Assembly (NCBI GenBank): GCA_037969115.1
Contig: JBBKWQ010000250.1
Location: 1-17,264 of the forward strand
Source of the DNA: JBBKWQ01 sp037969115
GTDB taxonomy: Bacteria; Actinomycetota; Acidimicrobiia; Acidimicrobiales; Ilumatobacteraceae
Direction of reading: 5' to 3'
DNA length: 17,264 bases
A model generated the notes under the pieces. It had not been told where the DNA came from, searched no databases, and was given only the letters and a program-made list of their open reading frames with translations. The number at the start of each line of letters is the position of its first letter. The stretch's first letter is position 1. Below are positions 1-7,396 of the stretch, piece after piece. Made by a program: the position numbers and the translations under genes.

Positions 1-818
1 GCACCGACCGCCGCCGCTGCCGACATCACCCCGTAACCCGCCGCGCCGACGTCGAACACGTCGGTCGCGACCCTCGGAAGAAATGCGAGATACGGATATC
101 CGATCATCACCACGAAGAACGATGTGGTGATCAACAAGGCGATGCTCTGATGTTCTCGCACGTACCGCAGACCGTTGCGGAACTCCGATGATGCCGACAT
201 CTGCAACGACCTACTCGACCCGGTCGAGCTCAGCGGCAGCACGGCGAGCAGTGCGACGAACGACAGCGCCGCCGACACGTAGTACACGCCTGACGTTCCG
301 ATCCACACGATCCCGATCGCAACTCCTGCGAGCGCCGGCCCGAGCACCCGCGTCGAGTTCAGACTCATCTGGCCGAGCACGATGGCGTTCGACAGCAGAT
401 CACGGCCGACCGACTCGCTGGTCATGGCCATACGTGCGGGCCCGAGAAACGCGAACGAAATCGCCTGGATCGCGGATGCGACCAGCAACATCCAGTACTC
501 GACGAAGCCGAACGACACCGCCAGCCCGATCCAGAGGGCACTCACGCCGAGCGTCGCCTGGGTCACGATGAGGATCAGACGCTTGGAGATCCGGTCAGCG
601 AGAACGCCGCCGAACGGTGTCGCCAGCAGCATCGGAACGCCGAACGCCATGTACACCCCGCCGAGGCCGGCGTTCGAGTCCGTCAGATCATTTGCGAGCC
701 AGCCTCGAGCGACCACTTGACCCTGCACTGCGAGGAACGAAATCGTCCCCGACACGAAGAGCAACCGATACGCCCTCACCCGGAGCGACGCGAACGTGCT
801 CGTCGTGTCGGCCGGCAT
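1..818 (-). CDS. MFS transporter, EntS/MFS_3-like (3' end outside window)
   Basis: I translated the reverse strand by hand from an ATG at 818. It stays open to the window edge, giving about 272 codons, so the C-terminal third or so is missing. The protein is a string of hydrophobic helices. After the second helix it carries GGVLADRISKR, which fits the MFS motif A between helices 2 and 3. The family is 12-helix secondary exporters, and the overall look is closest to the enterobactin-exporter-like (MFS_3) branch; the substrate cannot be told. There is no good Shine-Dalgarno before the ATG. The gene is divergent from the DMT transporter at 968, with a 149-base shared control region containing a dyad. 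It may be a drug or metabolite exporter. Confidence in the family is high and in the exact start moderate. Confidence 0.85.
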   Translation of the reverse strand, partial: MPADTTSTFASLRVRAYRLLFVSGTISFLAVQGQVVARGWLANDLTDSNAGLGGVYMAFGVPMLLATPFGGVLADRISKRLILIVTQATLGVSALWIGLAVSFGFVEYWMLLVASAIQAISFAFLGPARMAMTSESVGRDLLSNAIVLGQMSLNSTRVLGPALAGVAIGIVWIGTSGVYYVSAALSFVALLAVLPLSSTGSSRSLQMSASSEFRNGLRYVREHQSIALLITTSFFVVMIGYPYLAFLPRVATDVFDVGAAGYGVMSAAAAVG

Positions 819-851
819 CGGCCAAGTGTGCCAGCCGCCCGTACGAAGTTT

Positions 852-875
852 GCGAGTCAGGTCGACAAGACTCGC
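852..875. promoter_or_regulatory. 24-bp dyad in divergent promoter region, candidate operator
   Basis: GCGAGTC (852-858) and GACTCGC (869-875) form a perfect 7-bp inverted repeat. The same centre (between 863 and 864) is occupied by the palindrome GTCGAC (861-866). Thus 10 of 12 base pairs obey the dyad. It lies between the MFS and DMT genes, where a dimeric regulator controlling both could bind. A hairpin role is possible but less likely. No regulator gene is adjacent within the window. Confidence 0.4.
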
Positions 876-967
876 CCAATGGAAACCGTGCGACCTGAAC
901 GCGGCCGCAATCCCAGAGCTCACTCAGAGCTCGACGGACCGGCTGAGTTCGTGTCGACCGCGCCGAC

Positions 968-1897
968 GTGAGCGCCGACATCGACCGTCGCGACTATCAG
1001 TTCGGCGTCGTCGGCGCAGCCGTTGCGATCACGTCGTGGGGTGCTGCCGGAGTGCTCGTCAAGTCGATCGACATGAGTGCCGCCGCGATCGCGGTCTACC
1101 GATTCTCGGCGTATGTGATCCTGCTCGGTTCGTGGATGTGGATTCGCTCGGTCAGGCCCAGTTGGGCACTGTTGCGAGCATCATTCCCGGGCGGCGTCTG
1201 CTTGGCCCTCGACGTGATCCTCTTCTTCACTGCGATCAAACTCACCACCGTCGTGAACGCGACGATCATCGGTTCGCTGCAGCCGCTGGTGGTCATGGGC
1301 TTCGCCGTCGTGCTGTTTCACGAGCGGGTACGACCTCGAGAGCTCATCGCCGCCGTGTTGGCGCTCGTCGGCGTGGTCGTGATCGTGCTCGGATCTTCCG
1401 GATCCACCAGCTGGCAGCCACGCGGCGATCTGGCCGCCGTCGGAGCCCTTTTCACGTGGTCCGGATACTTCATTTTCTCCAAGCGATCGAAGGGAGTGCT
1501 GACGTCTGCCGAATACTCGCTCGGAACCGCCTTCTGGACTGCGGTACTGACGTTGGGCATCGGGGCGACAGTCGGTCAGGACCTGTCACCACCAGCCGTC
1601 ACCGATCTGATCCCGCTCGCTGCGCTCACGGTCGGTGCCGGCCTCCTCGGACATTCACTGATGAACTGGTCGTTGGTTCGGATCCCACTCTGGCTCGGGT
1701 CGACGTTAACCTTGCTGATCCCCGTGGTGTCGTCGTTGCTCGCGTGGATCTTCCTCGACGAATCGTTGACGTCGATACAGATGACCGCGATGGTTGGTGT
1801 CGTCGCCGTACTGGCATACATCGTGGCGAGCCAATCGCAGTCGACACCGACACCGGCTCGCACGGTGCCGTCAGAGCCGGCTGGCGTCCCGTACTAG
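968..1897 (+). CDS. DMT superfamily transporter (EamA family)
   Basis: This is a 309-residue protein with about ten hydrophobic helices, the usual size for EamA (RhaT/YdcZ-like) drug/metabolite transporters. It shows the two-repeat EamA layout. The first repeat contains the TVVNATIIGSLQPLVV stretch, which is typical of the helix 3-4 region. The second has SLMNWSLVRIPLWLGSTLTL followed by LAWIFLDESLT, a typical end-of-domain helix. The start is GTG at 968. An in-frame TGA at 944-946, eight codons upstream with no other start codon between, limits the choice. The gene diverges from the MFS transporter. It ends in a TAG that overlaps the stop of the convergent malic enzyme gene. The substrate is unknown; the family exports amino acids, metabolites or toxic compounds. 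Confidence 0.88.
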   Translation: MSADIDRRDYQFGVVGAAVAITSWGAAGVLVKSIDMSAAAIAVYRFSAYVILLGSWMWIRSVRPSWALLRASFPGGVCLALDVILFFTAIKLTTVVNATIIGSLQPLVVMGFAVVLFHERVRPRELIAAVLALVGVVVIVLGSSGSTSWQPRGDLAAVGALFTWSGYFIFSKRSKGVLTSAEYSLGTAFWTAVLTLGIGATVGQDLSPPAVTDLIPLAALTVGAGLLGHSLMNWSLVRIPLWLGSTLTLLIPVVSSLLAWIFLDESLTSIQMTAMVGVVAVLAYIVASQSQSTPTPARTVPSEPAGVPY

Positions 1898-3603
1898 TCG
1901 GATTCGAGCGGTAGGAGCCGATACGCCGGTTCCCACGCCGTTCGAGCGACCAGATCTGCGAGTTCGAATGCGGACGCCCCTGAGTAGGCGGGGTCGGCCA
2001 CCCCATCGTCGATCGCCGCCCGAGCGACTGCGGCAGCCACCACCTGGGCGCACTCCCTCGACTGTTCGATCGGTGGGAGCAGCGGCGCACCGGGGAGGTC
2101 GCCGGTCGGAGCCTGCATGGCGATGGCAGCTGCGGCAACGCTGATCATCGTGTCGGTGACACGTCGAGCGGCGACCGATCTGGCTCCGAGACCGACTCCG
2201 GGGAAGATGTAGACGTTGTTCACCTGAGCGATGTCGTGGCTGATGCCGTGGTGTACGACCGGGTCGAAGGGACTTCCCGTACCGACGATTGCCCGGCCTT
2301 CGGTCCACGCGATCACATCGGCTGGCGTCGCCTCGACCCTGGGAGTGGGATTCGACAGTGGGAGAACGATCGGGCGTTGCACTCCCGCCGCCATCGCTCG
2401 GATCGCTGCCTCGTGGAACAGCCCCGGCTGTCCCGAAACACCGATCAACGCGTGCGGTCGTGCGTGTTCGATCACGCTGAGCAGACTCGTGTCGTCGGGC
2501 ACGTCAGCACGTGCGTACGGCTGCTGGAAGTCGGCAAGATCAGCCATACCCGTGGTCAGGAGGCCGTTTCGGTCGACCAGCCAGCACCGCTGGCGCGCCT
2601 GCGCCTCGGTGAGCCCCGCGGCCGTCATGGCCCTGACGAGCTCGTCGGCGATGCCGGTTCCTGCCGAACCGGCACCAAGGATCGTGACGCGCAGCTCGCT
2701 CATACCGATGCCGGCCATGCGCATTCCCGATGCGACGGCCGCCGCTGCCACCGCAGCCGTTCCCTGTATGTCGTCGTTGAACGAGCAGACCCTGTCACGG
2801 TGCAGTTCGAGCACGCGACGGGCGTTCTGCTGGGCAAAATCCTCCCACTGCACGAGCGTTCCCGGCAGTCGATCGTGAACCGCGTCGACGAACGCGTCGA
2901 CCAGCTCGTCGTATTCGGGACCGCGAACACGCCGGTGACGCCAACCGAGATAGAGCGGGTCGGCCAGTAGCGTTTCGTTCTCCGTGCCCACGTCGAGCAC
3001 GACCGGCAGTGACCGATCGGGACGAAGACCGCCGACTGCGGTGTACAGAGCCAGCTTGCCGATCGGAATGCCCATGCCGCCGGCGCCCAGGTCGCCAAGG
3101 CCGAGGATCCGCTCGCCATCAGTTGCAACGATCACATCGATCGGGTCGTCGCCGATCGCGTTGTGGAGGAGTTCGGCCGCCCGGTGCCGATCGGGCCACG
3201 AGATGTACAGACCATGTTCCTGCCGATAGATACGCGACCACGCCTCGCACGCCTCGCCGACAGTCGGTGTGTAGATCACGGGCAGCATCTCGGCCAGGTG
3301 GCGCTGAACGAACGAGTAGAACAGCACCGAATTCCGTTCCTGGAGCAACCGGAGGAAGATGTGCCGGCTGAGTGGCGTGTCCTTCGTGTCGTATTCGGCC
3401 CTCGTACGGTCGAGTTGGATCTCGAGCGTCTCCACGACGGGAGGCAGGAGGCCGTGAAGGTGATAGGCGTCGCGCTCGGCCGTCGTGAAGGCCGTGCCCT
3501 TGTTGAGGTACCGATTGCGAAGCAGGGCTCGACCCGTGGGAACCGTCACCCGAGGCAACCTACTGCGCACGAAACCCGGCAAGCTCGATGTCATGGCCGC
3601 CAC
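1894..3603 (-). CDS. NAD(P)-dependent malic enzyme (malate dehydrogenase, oxaloacetate-decarboxylating)
   Basis: At 569 residues this is the long SfcA/MaeA-type malic enzyme, which converts malate to pyruvate and CO2 with reduction of NAD(P). N-terminal malic domain: YTPTVGEAC with the catalytic Tyr near residue 111, and GLGDLGAGGMGIPIGKL with the catalytic Lys at 183. Metal ligands are in WEDF (E254, D255) and SFNDDIQGT (D277/D278). The C-terminal NAD-binding domain has GAGSAGTG at 310-317 and DRNGLL after it; LSNPTPRVEATP is a conserved late motif. ATGs at 3603 and 3594 are both possible starts, and neither has a strong ribosome site. The gene lies 62 bases downstream of the di-iron gene on the same strand, possibly cotranscribed. 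Its stop overlaps that of the convergent DMT gene by four bases. The cofactor preference (NAD or NADP) is not certain. Confidence 0.95.
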   Translation of the reverse strand: MAAMTSSLPGFVRSRLPRVTVPTGRALLRNRYLNKGTAFTTAERDAYHLHGLLPPVVETLEIQLDRTRAEYDTKDTPLSRHIFLRLLQERNSVLFYSFVQRHLAEMLPVIYTPTVGEACEAWSRIYRQEHGLYISWPDRHRAAELLHNAIGDDPIDVIVATDGERILGLGDLGAGGMGIPIGKLALYTAVGGLRPDRSLPVVLDVGTENETLLADPLYLGWRHRRVRGPEYDELVDAFVDAVHDRLPGTLVQWEDFAQQNARRVLELHRDRVCSFNDDIQGTAAVAAAAVASGMRMAGIGMSELRVTILGAGSAGTGIADELVRAMTAAGLTEAQARQRCWLVDRNGLLTTGMADLADFQQPYARADVPDDTSLLSVIEHARPHALIGVSGQPGLFHEAAIRAMAAGVQRPIVLPLSNPTPRVEATPADVIAWTEGRAIVGTGSPFDPVVHHGISHDIAQVNNVYIFPGVGLGARSVAARRVTDTMISVAAAAIAMQAPTGDLPGAPLLPPIEQSRECAQVVAAAVARAAIDDGVADPAYSGASAFELADLVARTAWEPAYRLLPLESD

Positions 3604-3629
3604 TCGGCGACTTCGCGACGATCGCCGAG
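3603..3629 (-). promoter_or_regulatory. 8-bp inverted repeat at the malic enzyme start
   Basis: CTCGGCGA (3603-3610) and TCGCCGAG (3622-3629) pair perfectly around an 11-base loop. The element sits in the 62-base gap between the di-iron gene and malic enzyme and touches the upstream ATG at 3603. No T-run follows, so an ordinary intrinsic terminator is not well supported. A leader hairpin that affects translation or transcript stability is possible. If translation starts at 3594 the hairpin is entirely in the leader. Confidence 0.3.
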
Positions 3630-3665
3630 ATGTTCAGACCCCGCGTCCGTCGTCTCGCCGATGCT

Positions 3666-4772
3666 TCACCGCTGCTGGCGGTCGTGGGCGACTGCGTCGT
3701 ATGTCTCGTAGTCGGTGGCTGTGTCATCGGCGAACTCGAACTCCATCAAGCCGGCTTCGCCCCACTTGTTGCGCAGGTAGCCGTTGTTGGCGTCGAGCAG
3801 GCCGAGCTTGCGAGTGTTCGGAACCAACTTGGCGAAGAAGCCACGCCGGAACGTCGACTGTGGATGCAGATCCATCTCGTTCGCTGCCGCGAGGAGGTGG
3901 GGCACGACTGCCTCGGCGGTGGTCCCCATTCGCTCCCAGACCTCCGGTGTGGTCGAGCGATTGCGCGACCTGAGCGTGTTGTCGATCATGAACTCCTGGC
4001 GTTCCTTCAGTTCGGCCTCGGACAGGTTTTCGTAGAACTCACCGAGGCTGATGATGCCGAATGCCACGTGTCGCGCCTCGTCGGCCATCACGTATCGCAA
4101 CAGCTTCTTGAGGAGCGGCTCACTCGTTCGCCGGAGCATGTCGCCGAATGCCGCGAGTGCCAGGCTCTCGATCACGATCTGCATCCCGAGGTAAGCGATG
4201 TCCCAGCGCGAGTCTTCGAGCAGCGCCATGATCTGTGCATCGAGGAACGGGTTCATCGGGTAGGCGTCGCCGAGCTTGGTGTGCAGGTACTTGGCGAAGA
4301 CCTCGGTGTGTCGGGCCTCGTCCATCGTCTGCGTCGAAGCGTAGTACTTGGCGTCGATCCAGGGAACCGTCTCGACGATTTTGGCCGCAGTCAGCATCGC
4401 TCCCTGCTCTCCGTGCATGAACTGGCTGAGCGATGCCTTCAGGAACTCGATGCCTGCCGCTGTGATCTCTTTGTCGCCCCAGCTGGCGATCGGCGAACCC
4501 GGTTGTCTGACCGCTGCAGCAACGATTTGCATGGTGGGACTCGGCTGTTCGCGTACGAGCCGTTCGGGATCGACATCGATCGACCAATCGAGGTCTGTGA
4601 CGCTGTTCCACTGCGAACTCATCGCCTTGTTGTAGAGCTTCACGAGTTGTTCGCGGTCGCGGTCGTAGTTCCACGTCATGATCCGCTGGGCGTTGTCGGT
4701 GATCAGCCGGATCGACGCGTCGACTTCGCTGCGGTCGGGGAGCTGGTCGACGTTGTCATCGAGAGCGGTCAT
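3666..4772 (-). CDS. Ferritin-like di-iron protein, probable oxygenase of unknown substrate
   Basis: This 368-residue protein has two matching di-iron half-sites: Glu122 with the DEARH motif at 151-155 (Glu152, His155), and Glu202 with a second DEARH at 231-235 (Glu232, His235). The 30-residue spacing in each half is characteristic of the four-helix carboxylate-bridged di-iron fold (ribonucleotide reductase R2, acyl-ACP desaturase, R2-like oxidases). The N-terminal 80 residues and the C-terminal tail (DNTLRSRNRSTTPEVWERM onward) I do not recognise. No signal peptide is seen, so it is probably cytosolic. The start ATG at 4772 has only a weak AAGG upstream. Malic enzyme follows on the same strand, and a racemase-family gene diverges 62 bases upstream. 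It could be a desaturase-, hydroxylase- or N-oxygenase-like enzyme; the metal site is clear, the reaction is not. Confidence 0.8.
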   Translation of the reverse strand: MTALDDNVDQLPDRSEVDASIRLITDNAQRIMTWNYDRDREQLVKLYNKAMSSQWNSVTDLDWSIDVDPERLVREQPSPTMQIVAAAVRQPGSPIASWGDKEITAAGIEFLKASLSQFMHGEQGAMLTAAKIVETVPWIDAKYYASTQTMDEARHTEVFAKYLHTKLGDAYPMNPFLDAQIMALLEDSRWDIAYLGMQIVIESLALAAFGDMLRRTSEPLLKKLLRYVMADEARHVAFGIISLGEFYENLSEAELKERQEFMIDNTLRSRNRSTTPEVWERMGTTAEAVVPHLLAAANEMDLHPQSTFRRGFFAKLVPNTRKLGLLDANNGYLRNKWGEAGLMEFEFADDTATDYETYDAVAHDRQQR

Positions 4773-4834
4773 GTGCCCAGCCTTGCAGGCGAGTTGGTAG
4801 CGATCAGATGCGGACCGCTCGGTAACGTCGTCGC

Positions 4835-5872
4835 ATGAAGCCCGACAGCGCGATTCACGTGGTCAGCTGCCATGCCGAGGGCGAGGTCGGCGACGTGATC
4901 GTCGGCGGCGTCGAGACGCCGCCGGGCGCCACCATTTGGGAACAATCGCGCTGGATCGCCGAGGATCAGTCGCTCCGACAGTTCGTTCTGAACGAGCCCA
5001 GGGGTGGCGTGTTCCGTCACGTCAACCTGCTCGTACCGGCGGTCGACCCCACGGCGGCAGTCGGGTTCATCATCATGGAACCCGAGGACACGCCTCCCAT
5101 GTCGGGGTCGAACTCGATGTGCGTGGCCACCGTTGTGCTCGAAACCGGCATCGTCACCATGGTGGAGCCCGTCACGGAGTTCCGTCTCGAGGCTCCTGGC
5201 GGCTTGGTCGACGTTCGTGCCGACTGTGCGAACGGCAAGGCCGAGCGCATCTCGGTCCGCAACGTCGCCTCGTTCGTCGCGCAGCGCGACCAGGAGCTCC
5301 GGGTCACGGGGCTGGGGACGTTGCGTGTCGACACCGCATTCGGCGGCGACAGCTTCGTGATGGTCGATGTCGCAGATGTCGGGCTCGAGCTCGTGCCGGA
5401 GCAAGCGCGCCAGCTTGCCGAGCTCGGCTCGCGTCTCACCGCGGCCGCCAACGACCAGCTCGGGTTCCAACACCCGATGAGCGACTGGGACCACATCTCG
5501 TTCTGCCAACTCGCAGGGCCGCTGGGTCGGAACGATCAGGGAGTTCTCACGATGCGGAACACCGTGGTGGTCGAGCCCGGCAAGCTCGATCGATCTCCGA
5601 CCGGGACCGGGTTGTCGGCGCGGATGGCGCTCTTGCGCGCTCGACAAGAGATGGACGTGGGTGACGAACTCGTGATGGAGTCGGTGATCGGTTCACGCTT
5701 CACCGGCACCATCGAGGCCGACACGCTGGTGGGTGGGCATCCGGCGATCGTCCCGATCGTGTCCGGTCGAGCCTGGATCACCGGCACGCACCAGCACACC
5801 CTCGACCCGTCCGATCCCTGGCCCCTCGGCTACCGCATCACCGACACATGGCCCGCAAGCCCGCATCGCTGA
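4835..5872 (+). CDS. Proline racemase family protein, trans-3-hydroxy-L-proline dehydratase-like (Cys/Thr pair)
   Basis: This 345-residue protein fits the proline racemase / hydroxyproline epimerase family. The first catalytic motif is SGSNSMCVAT with Cys96. The second is DRSPTGTG with Thr256 in the place where racemases and 4-hydroxyproline epimerases have Cys. In the characterised family a Cys/Thr pair marks trans-3-hydroxy-L-proline dehydratases, which remove water and need only one base, whereas Cys/Cys enzymes epimerise. The first motif also departs from the usual MCGH by reading MCVA, so the substrate may differ. No signal peptide is visible. The start ATG at 4835 has a poor ribosome site. 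The gene is divergent from the di-iron gene and convergent with the F420-type gene. No proline-catabolic partner is in the window. Family sure, dehydratase activity inferred. Confidence 0.85.
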   Translation: MKPDSAIHVVSCHAEGEVGDVIVGGVETPPGATIWEQSRWIAEDQSLRQFVLNEPRGGVFRHVNLLVPAVDPTAAVGFIIMEPEDTPPMSGSNSMCVATVVLETGIVTMVEPVTEFRLEAPGGLVDVRADCANGKAERISVRNVASFVAQRDQELRVTGLGTLRVDTAFGGDSFVMVDVADVGLELVPEQARQLAELGSRLTAAANDQLGFQHPMSDWDHISFCQLAGPLGRNDQGVLTMRNTVVVEPGKLDRSPTGTGLSARMALLRARQEMDVGDELVMESVIGSRFTGTIEADTLVGGHPAIVPIVSGRAWITGTHQHTLDPSDPWPLGYRITDTWPASPHR

Positions 5873-5914
5873 GCCTCGCCACCCCGGCAGCAGCGAACGT
5901 AGAGAACGACGAGC

Positions 5915-5937
5915 GATCGGTCGACTCGCGACCGGTC
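5915..5937. terminator. Hairpin between convergent genes, possible bidirectional terminator
   Basis: GATCGGTCG (5915-5923) and CGACCGGTC (5929-5937) form a nine-pair stem with one mismatch (a G-U wobble in the plus-strand RNA) and a five-base loop. It lies in the 63-base gap between the converging racemase-family and F420-type genes and just touches the latter's stop codon. There is no T-run on either side, so it may be a weak or factor-assisted terminator. Confidence 0.35.
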
Positions 5938-6376
5938 AGGTCGGTGTGGCCACGAAGACCGGAATCTCGCGGTCGGTCTTGTCTTGATATTCGCGGTACG
6001 GCGGATACACCGCGACGCCGCGTTCGAACCAGTCGGTGCGTTCGTCACCGGTGAGGGCGCGTACCCGGAACGGGCGCGGCTCGGGACCATCTTGAATCGT
6101 CACGTTCGGGTCGGCGACGAGGTTGTGGAACCAGCCGGGATGCTCGGGTGCCCCACCCTTGGAAGCGACGATGCCGTATTCGCCGTCGTGCTCGACACGC
6201 ATGAGCGGAACCTTGCGAACCTTCCCACTCTTGTGACCCACCATGGTGACGATGATGATGGGGATGCCGGTGTCGCGCAGCGTGTTCGCCCGGGTTCCTC
6301 CGGACGACTCGTACTCGACGACCTGATCGGCAACCCAATCCCACGTACTCGGCTCGTACTCACCCTCGATCGACAT
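5936..6376 (-). CDS. Deazaflavin (F420)-dependent nitroreductase family protein
   Basis: This 146-residue protein matches the Ddn/DUF385 family of small split-barrel enzymes that use reduced coenzyme F420 in actinobacteria. Key motifs are GHKSGKVRKVPL at 47-58 (the G-x-K-S-G-x-x-R phosphate-contacting loop) and SKGGAPEHPGWFHNL at 72-86. The family length is about 140-150 residues, so the protein appears complete. The start ATG at 6376 has no clear Shine-Dalgarno; coupling to the upstream gene is plausible. It lies 27 bases downstream of the hydroxyacid dehydrogenase on the same strand and probably ends that transcript. Family members reduce nitro compounds, quinones or enones; the natural substrate here is unknown. 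Confidence 0.88.
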   Translation of the reverse strand: MSIEGEYEPSTWDWVADQVVEYESSGGTRANTLRDTGIPIIIVTMVGHKSGKVRKVPLMRVEHDGEYGIVASKGGAPEHPGWFHNLVADPNVTIQDGPEPRPFRVRALTGDERTDWFERGVAVYPPYREYQDKTDREIPVFVATPT

Positions 6377-6403
6377 GTCGGCGAGTCTAGGGATGCAGCG
6401 ACG

Positions 6404-7396
6404 TCAGATGGTGACCGGGGAGACCGGCGGGTCTCCTGCGCAGACTGCTGCGACGTTTCGTGCCGCGAGCGTCGCCATTGCGCCACGGGTCTCGATCGTT
6501 GCCGACCCGAGGTGTGGCACCAGAACCACGTTGTCGAGGTCGAGCAATCCCGGGTGCACGTCCGGCTCGTGCTCGTACACGTCGAGTCCGGCACCGGCGA
6601 TGACGCCATCGCTGAGGGCTTCAGCCAGAGCGACCTCGTCGACCATCGGGCCACGAGCCGTGTTCACCAGGAACGCGGTCGGCTTCATCCGGCTCAGCGC
6701 GGCGGCGTCGATCAGATGGTGGGTTGCCGTCGAATACGGTGCGTTCAGCGACACCACGTCACTCGTCTCGAGCAGCTCGTGGAATCCGACCAACCGGGCG
6801 CCGAGGCGTTGCTCGGTCGCCGCGTCGACGGCTCGCCGGTTGTGGTACACCACGCTCATGCCGAACGCCTTGGCGCGGTCCGCGAGGGCTTCCCCGATGC
6901 CGCCCATGCCGATGATGCCGAGCTGGCGACCCTGGAGGCCGGTTCCCAACATCATGAACATGCCCCACTGCCACGGTGTCTTCGATCGGATCAGTCGTTC
7001 GCCTTCGCCGAGCCGGCGGGTGCTCATCAGCGTGAGCGCCATCGCGAGGTCAGCGGTGGCATCGGTGAGTACACCGGGCGTGTTGGTGACCGTGACGTTG
7101 CGCGCCGCGCACGCGGACACGTCGATGTTGTTGTACCCCACAGCGACGTTCGCGACGATCTTGAGGTGCGGCGCAGCGTCGAGAAAGGCTGCATCGACAC
7201 GATCGGTGAGCAAGGTGACCGCCGCATCGGCGGTGGCGAGGTGCTGGTCGCGGACATCGGTGGGAATGACGTCGTCGTCGGCCCATGCCCAGACGTCACC
7301 GACGCTGTGCAGGATTTCCAGCCCGACGTCGGGGATTCGTCCGGTGACGACGATGCGCGGATCGGCGATCTGCTCGCTCACGACGTGCCGATCCAT
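6404..7396 (-). CDS. D-2-hydroxyacid dehydrogenase (glyoxylate/hydroxypyruvate reductase type)
   Basis: This 330-residue protein belongs to the D-isomer-specific 2-hydroxyacid dehydrogenases, which reversibly reduce 2-oxo acids. The nucleotide-binding motif is GMGGIG at 163-168. The catalytic triad is Arg248 (in NTARGP), Glu277 (in EHEPDVHP) and His295 (in PHLGSAT). After the second strand the sequence reads YHNRR instead of an acidic residue, which in relatives such as glyoxylate reductase favours NADPH over NADH; that is an inference. The substrate-side VAVGYNNIDV stretch is typical of glyoxylate/hydroxypyruvate reductases. The start ATG at 7396 lies inside the end of the aminotransferase gene (19-base overlap), so translation is likely coupled. 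It is followed by the F420-type gene 27 bases later. Confidence 0.93.
   Translation of the reverse strand: MDRHVVSEQIADPRIVVTGRIPDVGLEILHSVGDVWAWADDDVIPTDVRDQHLATADAAVTLLTDRVDAAFLDAAPHLKIVANVAVGYNNIDVSACAARNVTVTNTPGVLTDATADLAMALTLMSTRRLGEGERLIRSKTPWQWGMFMMLGTGLQGRQLGIIGMGGIGEALADRAKAFGMSVVYHNRRAVDAATEQRLGARLVGFHELLETSDVVSLNAPYSTATHHLIDAAALSRMKPTAFLVNTARGPMVDEVALAEALSDGVIAGAGLDVYEHEPDVHPGLLDLDNVVLVPHLGSATIETRGAMATLAARNVAAVCAGDPPVSPVTI

Noticed and set aside
796..1914. Plus-strand frame of 372 codons overlapping the DMT transporter
   Set aside because: It is Arg/His-rich with no domain or hydrophobic pattern and is out of frame with the clear EamA protein; a high-GC shadow.
3588..4838. Plus-strand frame of 416 codons opposite the di-iron gene
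   Set aside because: It mirrors the di-iron coding strand codon for codon and shows no recognisable motif; the two DEARH motifs are on the minus strand.
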